In this document: positions 26,837 through 35,627 of the stretch, piece after piece | Numbering within the stretch: position 1 is the stretch's first letter | Layout of the letters: the number at the start of each line of letters is the position of its first letter | Source: Dakarella massiliensis | GTDB lineage: Bacteria; Pseudomonadota; Gammaproteobacteria; Burkholderiales; Burkholderiaceae_F | Length of the DNA stretch: 64,000 nucleotides | Direction of reading: 5' to 3' | Assembly (NCBI RefSeq): GCF_001182045.1 | Contig: NZ_CVTY01000005.1 | Span: 434,001 to 498,000, forward strand | Made by a program: the position numbers and the translations under genes | The notes under the pieces: model-generated | What the model was told of the DNA's origin: nothing | Seen by the model: only the letters and a program-made list of their open reading frames with translations | Databases searched by the model: none

Positions 26837-27292
26837 ATGACTGAACTGAAAATTGACCGTCAGCAGCTGCTCAAGCTGCGCTCTGAGAGCCATGCGCTGA
26901 ATCCGATGGTTCTGCTGGGGCAGAACGGCCTGACGGACGCGGTGCTGAAGGAAATCGGCAAAGCGCTCGATTCCCATGGCCTCGTGAAGATCCGTATCCC
27001 GGGCGATGACCGCGAAGAGCGGGAAGCCGATATTGAACGGATCCTGAACGAAATGGGGGCAGCCCGCATCCAGACGATCGGCAAGACCGTCACGATCTGG
27101 CGCCCGATGCCTGAGAAAGAAAACTCCCGCGCGGTGTCCTCCAAGGATTCGGAGGAAGACCGTCCGAGAAGCCGCGGCGGCAAGATTCTCCGTACCGACA
27201 AGAAGCGGATCGCGAAGCGCAAGACGCCGATCCGCCGCGCTCATCCGAAGCGCAAGCGTACGGTGAAGAAGGCCCAGGGCGCTGCTTCCTGA
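26837..27292 (+). CDS. yhbY: YhbY family RNA-binding (CRM domain) ribosome assembly protein
   Basis: YhbY binds the pre-50S ribosome. The first 95 residues form the CRM domain (LLKLRSESHALNPMVLLGQNGLTD, then KVKIRI-like strand and GKTVTIWRP). The remaining 55 residues are a basic, disordered tail rich in Lys and Arg. The usual protein is about 97 residues, so the tail is an addition seen in some betaproteobacteria. It lies in the greA-yhbY-rlmE order with rlmE, another 50S maturation factor. Confidence 0.93.
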   Translation: MTELKIDRQQLLKLRSESHALNPMVLLGQNGLTDAVLKEIGKALDSHGLVKIRIPGDDREEREADIERILNEMGAARIQTIGKTVTIWRPMPEKENSRAVSSKDSEEDRPRSRGGKILRTDKKRIAKRKTPIRRAHPKRKRTVKKAQGAAS

Positions 27293-27316
27293 CCGCGGAA
27301 TGCTTGAGAAGGTGAA

Positions 27317-27970
27317 ATGCCTGTATCAACGAAGAAACTGAGATCCAACCGGGCCTGGCTTGAGAGACATCTCTCTGACCGCTGGGTGAAGCTCTCCCAG
27401 AAGGAAGGGTATCGGGCGAGATCGGCCTATAAGCTCATTCAGATCAATGAGAAGGAGCATATCTTCCACCCCGGCATGTCCGTGGTCGATCTTGGATCGG
27501 CTCCGGGCAGCTGGTCTCAGGTGGCGAGGAAGCTTCTTTCGAGGAAAGACGGTACGCTCGATGGGCGGATCGTTGCCATGGATATTCTGCCGATGGACCC
27601 TGTTGAAGGGGTCGATTTCCTGCAGGGTGACTTCCGCGAACAGTCCGTCTGCGATCAGCTGGCGGAGATCGTGGGCGATGACCGGGTGGATCTGGTCATG
27701 TCTGATATGGCACCGAACCTCTCCGGCATTGCGGCAAGCGATGCCTCGCGCTCCATGCTGCTCTGCGAGCTGGCGCTGGAATTCGCGCTCGATCATCTGA
27801 AGCCGAGGGGCGTCTTCATCGCGAAGGCGTTCCAGGGCAGCGGCTACTCGCAGTTTGTCGAAACCGTCAAGCGCTCGTTCGTAAAGGTCCAGGCCCTGAA
27901 GCCTGAGGCGAGCCGCGACACCTCTCCCGAACAGTACATCGTTGCGCGGGATCTTAAAAAGAGCCGTTGA
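27317..27970 (+). CDS. rlmE: 23S rRNA 2'-O-methyltransferase RlmE (FtsJ/RrmJ)
   Basis: RlmE methylates the ribose of U2552 of 23S rRNA late in 50S assembly. The 217-residue product has the SAM motif LGSAPGSWSQ, the catalytic lysine early (YRARSAYKL), the aspartate in MSDMAPNLSG, the second lysine in FIAKAFQGSG and the closing glutamate in RDTSPEQYIVARD-like sequence. AAGG precedes the ATG. ftsH follows after 152 bp, as in E. coli. Confidence 0.97.
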   Translation: MPVSTKKLRSNRAWLERHLSDRWVKLSQKEGYRARSAYKLIQINEKEHIFHPGMSVVDLGSAPGSWSQVARKLLSRKDGTLDGRIVAMDILPMDPVEGVDFLQGDFREQSVCDQLAEIVGDDRVDLVMSDMAPNLSGIAASDASRSMLLCELALEFALDHLKPRGVFIAKAFQGSGYSQFVETVKRSFVKVQALKPEASRDTSPEQYIVARDLKKSR

Positions 27971-28051
27971 TTCATAAAGAGGAATAAGCATCCCATGCAT
28001 ATTCCTCACGCCGTCTCTTTTTTCCATTAGTCTTATAAACTATGTTTATCC

Positions 28052-28088
28052 GGCACAAAACCGAAAGCGGAACCGCCGTTTTCGTGCC
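28052..28088 (+). promoter_or_regulatory. hairpin in the ftsH leader
   Basis: GGCACAAAAC (28052-28061) pairs with GTTTTCGTGCC (28078-28088) with one bulge, and an inner CCG/CGG extends it. It lies 34 nt before the start codon. Role unknown. Confidence 0.35.
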
Positions 28089-28122
28089 TGCGATACAGTT
28101 TCTCTAGCATTGGAGCTCAGCA

Positions 28123-30153
28123 TTGGACAATAAGATGCTTGGACGCGTGGCCATATGGGTACTGGTGGCTGTCGTCCTCTTTACGGTCTTTAAGCAGTTC
28201 GACAACCGCACCGATGTTGCCGTTGATACCACCAGCTACACCCAGTTTATGGATGATGCCAAGGCTGGCAAGATCAAGCGTGTCGATATTCAGGGCCGGA
28301 AGATTTTCGTGAAGCCGAATTCCGGCTCCGAGTACCAGATTACGTCGCCGGGTGACCTCTGGATGGTGGATGACCTGCGGAAGGATGGCGTTGCCGTGTA
28401 CGGCAAGGCTGAGGAAGAACCTTCTGTCTGGACGACCATCTTCGTCTCCTGGTTCCCGATGCTCCTCTTGATTGGCGTGTGGATTTTCTTCATGCGCCAG
28501 ATGCAGGGCGGCGGCAAGGGCGGCGCTTTCTCCTTTGGAAAGAGCAAGGCCCGTATGCTGGACGGTGTGAGCAATCCGGTCCGCTTCTCTGATGTCGCTG
28601 GCTGCGATGAGGCGAAGCAGGAAGTGCAGGAAGTGGTGGATTTCCTCCGCGATCCTTCCAAGTATCAGAGGCTTGGCGGTCATATTCCGCGCGGCATTCT
28701 GCTGGTGGGTTCTCCTGGTACCGGTAAGACGCTGCTCGCGAAGGCCATTGCCGGTGAGGCCGGTGTTCCGTTCTTCACGATTTCCGGTTCTGACTTCGTT
28801 GAAATGTTTGTCGGCGTGGGCGCGGCCCGTGTCCGCGACATGTTCGAAACCGCTAAGAAGAATGCCCCTTGCATCATCTTTATTGACGAAATCGACGCGG
28901 TCGGCCGTCAGCGCGGCGCCGGTCTAGGCGGCGGAAATGACGAGCGTGAACAGACCCTGAACCAGATGCTCGTTGAGATGGACGGCTTTGATACCGGTAC
29001 GAACGTCATCGTTATCGCCGCGACGAACCGTCCTGACGTGCTTGACCCGGCTCTGCTCCGTCCGGGCCGCTTCGACCGTCAGGTTGTGGTGCCGCTGCCC
29101 GATATCCGCGGCCGTGAACAGATTCTTCGTGTCCATATGCGCAAGGTGCCGATTGGACAGGATGTCCGTGAGGACCTGATTGCCCGCGGTACGCCTGGAT
29201 TCTCCGGTGCTGATCTGGCTAACCTCGTGAATGAGGCCGCTCTTTACGCGGCACGCCGCAACGCGCGCCTCGTCGAGATGATCGACTTTGAGAACGCGAA
29301 GGACAAGATCATGATGGGTGCCGAGCGCCGCGGCATGGTGATGACCGAGGAAGAGCGCAAAAACACCGCTTACCACGAGTCCGGCCACGCTGTTGTTGCC
29401 CGCATGCTTCCGGGAACCGATCCGGTGCATAAGGTCACGATCATTCCGCGCGGCCGCGCGCTGGGTCTCACGATGCAGCTGCCGACCGAGGATCGCTACT
29501 CTTACGACGACAAGTACATCCTGAATCAGATCGCCATCCTGTTCGGCGGCCGAATCGCTGAAGAAGTCTTTATGCATCACGCGACGACCGGTGCCTCGAA
29601 TGACTTCGAACGCGCCACGAGCCTCGCCCGCGACATGGTGACCCGGTATGGCATGAGCGAGAACCTCGGACCGATGGTCTACGCCGAGAAGGAAGGCGAA
29701 GTCTTCCTTGGCAAGAGCGTCACGAAGAGCCAGCAGATTTCTGAGGCCACGATGCAGAAGGTTGATCAGGAAATCCGTCGGATCATTGATCAGCAGTACG
29801 CTCTCGCCCAGAAGATCATCACGGATAACCGTGACAAGATGGAAGCGATGGCTCATGCCCTGCTTGAGTGGGAAACGATCGACAGCGACCAGATTGATGA
29901 CATCATGGCCGGCCGTCCTCCCCGTCCCCCGCATCAGGTGATTACCGGCGATCAGCCGCAGGTGGATCCGGAGCGCGCCCGTCAGAATGAGGTGAAGGAA
30001 GCGAAGGATGAGCCGCAGCAGAACGCGGTTTCTGAAACGCAGGTCTCTCAGCCTCCTGCCCCGGCTCCTGAAGCCAAAGCTCCTGAGGCTGCTCAGCCCG
30101 CTCAGCCTTCCGAAAGGAAGGACCCGGCTGACAGTCCGGACAATCAGAAATAA
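28123..30153 (+). CDS. ftsH: ATP-dependent zinc metalloprotease FtsH
   Basis: FtsH is the membrane-anchored AAA+ protease that degrades LpxC, sigma-32 and unassembled membrane proteins. The 676-residue product has two membrane segments (about 7-24 and 103-123) flanking a periplasmic domain. The AAA module has Walker A GSPGTGKT (196-203) and Walker B FIDEID, and the zinc motif HESGH is at 418-422. The last 60 residues are a Pro/Ala/Glu-rich tail. TTG at 28123 is chosen because GGAG lies 7 nt upstream; an ATG four codons later is the alternative. Its regulator lapB is in this window too. Confidence 0.97.
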   Translation: MDNKMLGRVAIWVLVAVVLFTVFKQFDNRTDVAVDTTSYTQFMDDAKAGKIKRVDIQGRKIFVKPNSGSEYQITSPGDLWMVDDLRKDGVAVYGKAEEEPSVWTTIFVSWFPMLLLIGVWIFFMRQMQGGGKGGAFSFGKSKARMLDGVSNPVRFSDVAGCDEAKQEVQEVVDFLRDPSKYQRLGGHIPRGILLVGSPGTGKTLLAKAIAGEAGVPFFTISGSDFVEMFVGVGAARVRDMFETAKKNAPCIIFIDEIDAVGRQRGAGLGGGNDEREQTLNQMLVEMDGFDTGTNVIVIAATNRPDVLDPALLRPGRFDRQVVVPLPDIRGREQILRVHMRKVPIGQDVREDLIARGTPGFSGADLANLVNEAALYAARRNARLVEMIDFENAKDKIMMGAERRGMVMTEEERKNTAYHESGHAVVARMLPGTDPVHKVTIIPRGRALGLTMQLPTEDRYSYDDKYILNQIAILFGGRIAEEVFMHHATTGASNDFERATSLARDMVTRYGMSENLGPMVYAEKEGEVFLGKSVTKSQQISEATMQKVDQEIRRIIDQQYALAQKIITDNRDKMEAMAHALLEWETIDSDQIDDIMAGRPPRPPHQVITGDQPQVDPERARQNEVKEAKDEPQQNAVSETQVSQPPAPAPEAKAPEAAQPAQPSERKDPADSPDNQK

Positions 30154-30165
30154 TTGAATTTCAAT

Positions 30166-30200
30166 CCGGCGTCTGGTAAAACAGGCGCCGGTTCTTTTTT
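30166..30200 (+). terminator. terminator after ftsH
   Basis: CCGGCGTCTG (30166-30175) pairs with CAGGCGCCGG (30182-30191) with one G-U pair, followed by TTCTTTTTT. It separates ftsH from folP 13 nt further on. Confidence 0.93.
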
Positions 30201-30212
30201 GGGGAAAGCTCA

Positions 30213-31055
30213 ATGACTCAAGCACAGTACTGGCCGTGCAGAACGCGGCGCTTCGATCTCTGCAAGCCTCTCATCATGGGGATTCTGAATGTGACACCGG
30301 ATTCGTTTTCGGACGGCGGTCAGCATAATGAACCGAAGCAGGCCATTGCCTGGGCTCTGAGGATGGCGCAGGACGGAGCGGATATTATCGATGTGGGCGG
30401 TGAGTCGACCCGCCCCGGAGCGGCCGCTGTGTCTGAAGAGGAAGAGCAGCGCCGGGTGATCCCTGTCGTTCAGGCGCTTGCGTCCCGCGGTCTCGCGGTA
30501 TCCGTGGATACGAGCCGCGCCCGTGTGATGCGGGAAGCGGTTGCCGCAGGAGCCGAGATCCTGAATGACGTCCGGGCATTCACGCTTCCGGGAGCTGTTG
30601 AGGCTGCCGTTGAAACGGGTGCCGGACTTATTGTGATGCACGGGTGGGACGCTGCGAAGGAAGATGCGGACCGTGGCGAAGCGGACGAAGTGACGGCTGT
30701 CATCCGCTATCTGCGGGAACGCCAGAATGTGCTGGTGGATGCCGGAGCTCAATCAGATAAAATCTGCTGGGATCCGGGGTTTGGTTTCGGAAAGACCGTG
30801 GAACAGAATTTCGAGCTGGTGGCGGAAACGCGCCGGTTTGTTGAGGCGGGACAGCCATTCCTGATGGCGCTCTCCCGGAAGAGGGCGATTGGCGCCGCGT
30901 CGGGCGAAGCTGATGCGGCCCGGCGTGTCTCAGGATCGGTAGCCGGAGCGCTGCTCGCAGTTGAACGCGGCGCGCAGCTTGTCCGGGTGCATGATGTGCC
31001 GGAGACGTTTCAGGCGCTTTCGGTGCTGAAAGCCGTCCTCGCTCAGACTCATTAA
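30213..31055 (+). CDS. folP: dihydropteroate synthase
   Basis: FolP joins p-aminobenzoate to the pterin pyrophosphate in folate synthesis and is the sulfonamide target. The 280-residue product has [15 protein letters not shown], the [11 protein letters not shown] phosphate motif and the [12 protein letters not shown] block, all diagnostic. It is separated from ftsH by a terminator and precedes glmM by 8 nt, the common folP-glmM pair. Confidence 0.97.
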   Translation: MTQAQYWPCRTRRFDLCKPLIMGILNVTPDSFSDGGQHNEPKQAIAWALRMAQDGADIIDVGGESTRPGAAAVSEEEEQRRVIPVVQALASRGLAVSVDTSRARVMREAVAAGAEILNDVRAFTLPGAVEAAVETGAGLIVMHGWDAAKEDADRGEADEVTAVIRYLRERQNVLVDAGAQSDKICWDPGFGFGKTVEQNFELVAETRRFVEAGQPFLMALSRKRAIGAASGEADAARRVSGSVAGALLAVERGAQLVRVHDVPETFQALSVLKAVLAQTH

Positions 31056-31063
31056 GAGGTTTT

Positions 31064-32398
31064 ATGTCTCGTAAATACTTTGGTACGGATGGCGTGCGCG
31101 GTACGGTAGGCACCTTCCCGATTGTTCCTGATTTTGTTGTGCGCCTCGGCTATGCGGCCGGCAAGGTGCTTGCGAAGCACTCCTCGGATGAGCACCCCAC
31201 GGTGCTGATCGGAAAGGACACCCGGATTTCGGGTTACATGCTGGAAGCCTGTCTGCAGGCCGGCTTTTCGAGCGCTGGCGTTGATATCGTGCTCTGCGGC
31301 CCGATTCCCACGCCGGCTGTTGCCTATCTCACTCAGGCCCTGCGTCTGACCGCGGGTGTCGTGATCAGCGCATCGCATAACCCCTACAGTGATAACGGCA
31401 TTAAGTTTTTCTCAAACGAAGGCATGAAGCTGCCGGACGACATTGAGTCTGAAATCGAGCAGGAGCTTGAAAGCGGAGTCGCGAAGTGTGTCGACAGCAG
31501 CCGTCTCGGCAAAGCGGTGCGTCTTGATGACGCGGCTGGCCGCTATATCGAGTTCTGCAAGTCGACGATTTCCGGTAAGGTCGACTTCAAGGGGATGAAG
31601 ATTTATATCGATACCGCGAACGGCGCTGCCTACAAGGTGGCTCCTGCGGTGTTCCACGAACTCGGTGCCGAGGTTACGTGTGAATTCAATCATCCGGATG
31701 GTCTCAACATTAACCAGGGCTGCGGCGCAACGCACACGGAGACACTCTCTGAGCGTGTGGCAAAGGCGGGCTGCGATGTCGGTCTCGCCTTGGACGGTGA
31801 CGCGGACCGTCTGATCATGGCGGATGCAGAAGGCCGTGTTTATAACGGTGATGAGCTGCTTTACATCATCGTCTGTGACCGACTGAGAAAGCATCCGGTG
31901 GCCGGTGTCGCCGGGACGCTGATGACGAATTACGGCCTTGAGAAACGTCTCGGTGAAATGCAGATCCCCTTCGATCGCACGAAGGTGGGTGACCGCTATG
32001 TGCTGGAGCGGCTGCTTGAAAAAGGCTGGCTCTACGGCGGCGAGAGTTCCGGGCACATCCTCTGCCTCGACCGTCAGACGACCGGTGACGGTATCGTGAG
32101 CGCGACGCAGGTGCTTTCTGCGATGCGCAGAACCGGGAGTTCGCTCTCTGAGCTGACGCAGGATCTTCACATGCTGCCTCAGGTCCTCGTGAACTGCCGT
32201 CTTGCCCCGGGCTTTGACTGGACTCGTCAGAAACCTCTGATCGAAGCGCGGGAAGAAGTGGAAAAGATTCTAGAAGGCCGCGGCCGGGTTCTGATCCGTC
32301 CGTCGGGCACTGAACCTCTTCTCCGCATCATGGTGGAGTCAGAAGACCGCGAGGAAGCCCAGACGCTTGCCGAGCGGATTGCTTCGACCATCAAATAA
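31064..32398 (+). CDS. glmM: phosphoglucosamine mutase
   Basis: GlmM interconverts glucosamine-6- and glucosamine-1-phosphate for peptidoglycan and LPS. The 444-residue product begins [11 protein letters not shown] and has the phosphoserine loop ISASHNP (about residues 101-107), the metal loop [10 protein letters not shown] and the phosphate-binding [14 protein letters not shown] at the C-terminus. AAGAGG precedes the ATG. The response-regulator gene starts 28 nt later, so it may be co-transcribed with phoBR. Confidence 0.97.
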   Translation: MSRKYFGTDGVRGTVGTFPIVPDFVVRLGYAAGKVLAKHSSDEHPTVLIGKDTRISGYMLEACLQAGFSSAGVDIVLCGPIPTPAVAYLTQALRLTAGVVISASHNPYSDNGIKFFSNEGMKLPDDIESEIEQELESGVAKCVDSSRLGKAVRLDDAAGRYIEFCKSTISGKVDFKGMKIYIDTANGAAYKVAPAVFHELGAEVTCEFNHPDGLNINQGCGATHTETLSERVAKAGCDVGLALDGDADRLIMADAEGRVYNGDELLYIIVCDRLRKHPVAGVAGTLMTNYGLEKRLGEMQIPFDRTKVGDRYVLERLLEKGWLYGGESSGHILCLDRQTTGDGIVSATQVLSAMRRTGSSLSELTQDLHMLPQVLVNCRLAPGFDWTRQKPLIEAREEVEKILEGRGRVLIRPSGTEPLLRIMVESEDREEAQTLAERIASTIK

Positions 32399-32426
32399 CC
32401 AATACTGAAGGAGCTGGACGACCGAA

Positions 32427-33137
32427 ATGAATACAGTGCTCATCGTTGAGGATGAACGTGCCATTCTTGAACTTGTCGCTTTCGCCAGTGAGTCAAGCGG
32501 TTTTCACGCGCTGAAGGCCGGAAGCGTCGCAGAGGCAAAGGAAAAGCTTTCGGTCGAAAAGCCGGACATTATTGTGCTCGACTGGATGCTGCCTGACTGC
32601 TCGGGACTAGAGTGGCTGGTGCAGCTCCGGGCCTCGGAGGACTATGCCGAAATTCCGGTGGTTCTCCTGACAGCCCGCGGAACGGAAGAGGACCGGGTGA
32701 GCGGTCTTGAAGCGGGGGCGGATGACTATGTCGTAAAGCCCTTTTCGCCCCGGGAACTCGTGGCGCGGCTTCGTGCCGTGCTTCGCCGCCGGACCGGAAG
32801 CGTCGGGTCTGACACGAAGGAGAGTGTGCTGCAGTGCGGCCCTCTCACCATGGATGAACTGAAGTTCGAAGCGACGGTAAGCGGGCAGCCTGTGAAGCTG
32901 GGAGTGATTGAGTTCAAGCTCCTGCAGCAGATGGCAAAGACTCCTGGCCGGGTCTACAGCCGCGAGCAGCTTCTCAGCCGCGTATGGGATGACGACGCGG
33001 CAACCATTGACGAGCGTACCGTAGATGTGCATATTCTCAGACTAAGGAAACAGCTTTCCGCGACTGACGCGAAAGACATGGTTGAAACGGTCAGAGGTCT
33101 GGGTTATCGGGTGGTTGATCCGAAAAAGAGCCTCTGA
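32427..33137 (+). CDS. phoB: OmpR-family response regulator PhoB
   Basis: This 236-residue regulator has a receiver domain (VEDE acidic pocket, phospho-acceptor Asp at about residue 52 in VLDWMLPDCSG, Lys in VVKPFSP) and a winged-helix DNA-binding domain ending in VDVHILRLRKQL and TVRGLGYR. The match to PhoB, together with a PhoR-like kinase next door, makes phosphate control the likely role. No phoU or pst genes are near and no Pho box was seen here, so the stimulus is inferred from similarity. Confidence 0.88.
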   Translation: MNTVLIVEDERAILELVAFASESSGFHALKAGSVAEAKEKLSVEKPDIIVLDWMLPDCSGLEWLVQLRASEDYAEIPVVLLTARGTEEDRVSGLEAGADDYVVKPFSPRELVARLRAVLRRRTGSVGSDTKESVLQCGPLTMDELKFEATVSGQPVKLGVIEFKLLQQMAKTPGRVYSREQLLSRVWDDDAATIDERTVDVHILRLRKQLSATDAKDMVETVRGLGYRVVDPKKSL

Positions 33138-33153
33138 TCCGAGGAGATTCGAT

Positions 33154-34509
33154 TTGGCTGAGATGAAGCGCTCCAGGCTGGCAGTGCCGCTGGTCTTTGT
33201 GCTCGTCATTATTGCTGTCGTAGCCATAGTGACAGGCTTTACGTTTGGCCCGGTAGAGGCGCTCTGTGTAGCGCTTGCCGGTGTGATCTGGCTGTTTATT
33301 CAGAATCTGTTCTTTCTGTTTCGTCTGATCGGCTGGCTTGAAAACCCGGTCGCGGATGAAATACCTTCAGCCGGGCGTGAGACCCCGTGGCGAATCGTTT
33401 TTGAGATGCTGCGGGATGAACGTCATCAGTTTGAAAAGAACGCGAAGCATCTGCAGACGCGTGAGACCCGCTACCGCAAGACGCTGTCGTCACTCCCTGA
33501 CGGCATCACTCTGGTGAATAGTGACTGGCGGATCGACTGGTGCAACGAATCAGCTGAGGAGCAACTGGGGCTTGACTCCATGAAGGACCGCGGTCAGCCG
33601 GTCTACAAGGTCTACGACTCCAAGGATTTCATTGATTACCTCACGGTTGGCAACTTTGATAAGCCGCTCGTGATCCATAACAGCGATAACTCTCAGACGA
33701 TTGAGCTCCATGTCGTGGTGCTGGGCCGCAAGAACGCCGTGATTGTGACTCACGACGTCACGGACCGCGAGAAGCTCGACTCGATCCGGCGTGACTTTGT
33801 GGCGAACGTGAGTCACGAGCTGAGAACGCCGCTCACGGTGATCAACGGTTTTATTGATCTTGCCATCAGCTCCAAGGATCCGGGGCCGGTCAGGATTGGG
33901 CGCGAGCATCTGGCGCTGATGAAGGAACAGGCTGACCGGATGAGCCGCCTCGTGAATGATCTTCTCACGCTCTCGAAACTTGAGGAAAGCAACCCTGACC
34001 GCGCGCCTGAAACCGTGAATGTTCCGGTGCTGGTCCGTGAGACCGCGAAGGAGGGCCGGGCGATTTCGGGCGGCCGCCACGAGATCACGGAGACCGCGGA
34101 GCCTTTCTGCCTGAAGGGGTATAAGGATGAAATCCTGAGTGCCATCGGGAATCTCGTAGCGAACGCTGTCCGCTATACGCCGCCCGGAGGCCATATCAGT
34201 ATCACCTGGAAGCGATCTCCCGAGTGGCTGGAGCTTGCGGTGAAGGATGACGGTATCGGAATCGCACCGGAATTTTTACCGAGACTCACCGAACGCTTCT
34301 ACCGCGTGGATCAGAGCCGGTCGAGAGACTCGGGCGGCACCGGACTCGGACTCGCCATTGTGAAGCATGTCCTGATCCGGTATGGCGGTCACCTGAAGAT
34401 CGAGTCGGAGCCTGGCAAGGGGTCGACGTTTACGATGCAGTTCCCGCCGGAACTGGAAATGCCGATGCCTGAAGTCATTCAGGACAGTGAATCCGGAATT
34501 GCGTCATAA
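33154..34509 (+). CDS. phoR: phosphate-regulon-type sensor histidine kinase PhoR
   Basis: The kinase partner of PhoB. The 451-residue product has two adjacent membrane segments in the first 60 residues and almost no periplasmic loop, as in PhoR. A linker and PAS domain (about 105-200) follow, then the phospho-acceptor His at about residue 221 in FVANVSHELRTPLTV, the N box (NLVANAVRYTP) and the G boxes (DDGIGI, GGTGLGLAIVK). TTG at 33154 is chosen because GAGGAG lies 7 nt upstream; ATG at 33163 is the alternative. It follows phoB by 16 nt. Confidence 0.88.
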   Translation: MAEMKRSRLAVPLVFVLVIIAVVAIVTGFTFGPVEALCVALAGVIWLFIQNLFFLFRLIGWLENPVADEIPSAGRETPWRIVFEMLRDERHQFEKNAKHLQTRETRYRKTLSSLPDGITLVNSDWRIDWCNESAEEQLGLDSMKDRGQPVYKVYDSKDFIDYLTVGNFDKPLVIHNSDNSQTIELHVVVLGRKNAVIVTHDVTDREKLDSIRRDFVANVSHELRTPLTVINGFIDLAISSKDPGPVRIGREHLALMKEQADRMSRLVNDLLTLSKLEESNPDRAPETVNVPVLVRETAKEGRAISGGRHEITETAEPFCLKGYKDEILSAIGNLVANAVRYTPPGGHISITWKRSPEWLELAVKDDGIGIAPEFLPRLTERFYRVDQSRSRDSGGTGLGLAIVKHVLIRYGGHLKIESEPGKGSTFTMQFPPELEMPMPEVIQDSESGIAS

Positions 34510-34524
34510 GTCATAAAGATGAAG

Positions 34525-34557
34525 ACGGGCAGTTGGAAAAACTGCCCGTTTTATTTT
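34525..34557 (+). terminator. terminator after phoR
   Basis: ACGGGCAGTT (34525-34534) pairs with AACTGCCCGT (34540-34549) around GGAAA, followed by TTTTATTTTG. Confidence 0.92.
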
Positions 34558-34659
34558 GTTAGAATCTTGAAAATTTTTTTCTCGCGGCTCGCGCTTCTCT
34601 CCATAGCTTGATCAAGTTATTTCCAGACAGCGGTTTCGCCCATTGACAGGATTAAACCG

Positions 34660-35292
34660 ATGGATAATTCGAACGCGAAAGGACTTCTTTTCCTCGTTTC
34701 CGCGCCTTCCGGCGCAGGAAAATCCTCTCTTGTGCATGATCTGATCACGAAGGATCCGAACGTGCATCTTTCAATTTCCTATACGACCCGTGAGGTCCGT
34801 CCCGGCGAACAGGATGGTGTGGACTATCACTTCATCTCGCAGGAGGATTTTGAGGAGAGAAAGAAGAACCATGAGTTCCTCGAATGGGCTTTCGTCCATG
34901 GAAATTACTACGGCACCAGCCGTCTCTGGATTGAGCAGGAACTCGCCGCCGGCTACGACGTCATGCTGGAAATTGACTGGCAGGGCGCGTTCCAGGTGAA
35001 AAAGATTTTTCCGGATGTGATTTCCACCTTTATCCTGCCGCCTTCGATCGAAGCACTGAAACAGCGTCTCGTCGGCCGCGGCACGGATGCACCGGAAGTC
35101 ATCGCGCGTCGTCTGAAGGGGGCCGGGGCGGAGATCGTCCATGCCCCGCAATTCGACTACGTTATAATTAACAATGATTTCAATCAGGCTTCCTGCGAGC
35201 TTCAGTCCATCATCCGCGCCGCGCGTCTGCGCTATGAGTGCCAGGCGAGGCGTGAGCAGGCTTTGTTTGCATCTTTGGGTGTTCCCGCCTGA
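34660..35292 (+). CDS. gmk: guanylate kinase
   Basis: Gmk phosphorylates GMP to GDP. The 210-residue product has the P-loop SAPSGAGKSSL, the SISYTTREVRPGEQDGVDYHF GMP-binding block and the EIDWQGA lid region. It precedes rpoZ and spoT, an order conserved in proteobacteria that places GDP supply beside (p)ppGpp metabolism. About 100 bp of leader after the phoR terminator has no feature I can name. Confidence 0.97.
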   Translation: MDNSNAKGLLFLVSAPSGAGKSSLVHDLITKDPNVHLSISYTTREVRPGEQDGVDYHFISQEDFEERKKNHEFLEWAFVHGNYYGTSRLWIEQELAAGYDVMLEIDWQGAFQVKKIFPDVISTFILPPSIEALKQRLVGRGTDAPEVIARRLKGAGAEIVHAPQFDYVIINNDFNQASCELQSIIRAARLRYECQARREQALFASLGVPA

Positions 35293-35330
35293 TCGTTGAA
35301 AGTTCAAAATTTCTGAAAGAGAAAATATAA

Positions 35331-35534
35331 ATGGCTCGTGTTACTGTTGAAGACTGCCTGAAGAAGATTCCGAATCGCTTCGAGCTCGTGCTGTGCGCCG
35401 CTTACCGCGCCCGTCAGATCTCCCAGGGCTATGCCCCGAAGGTCGACGCGAAGGATAAGCCGACGGTGGTCGCCCTGCGCGAAATCGCTGAAGGCAAGAC
35501 CGGAAAAGAGATGCTGGAGAAAGTTCCCCGCTAA
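35331..35534 (+). CDS. rpoZ: RNA polymerase omega subunit
   Basis: Omega is the small subunit that helps beta-prime fold and forms part of a ppGpp site. The 67-residue product [21 protein letters not shown]...QISQGY with [10 protein letters not shown] is typical. It lies between gmk and spoT, followed by a strong terminator. Confidence 0.97.
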   Translation: MARVTVEDCLKKIPNRFELVLCAAYRARQISQGYAPKVDAKDKPTVVALREIAEGKTGKEMLEKVPR

Positions 35535-35556
35535 GACGCCTCTCAATCCGTTTACG

Positions 35557-35589
35557 GGTCCTGTTCCAAGAAAGGGACAGGACCTTTTT
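35557..35589 (+). terminator. terminator after rpoZ
   Basis: GGTCCTGTTCC (35557-35567) pairs with GGGACAGGACC (35574-35584) with one G-U, followed by TTTTT. spoT begins 38 nt later, so it may need read-through or a promoter of its own. Confidence 0.92.
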
Positions 35590-35627
35590 AATTTCTAACC
35601 CGCCGAACCGGAAGCGAGGAACATCCT

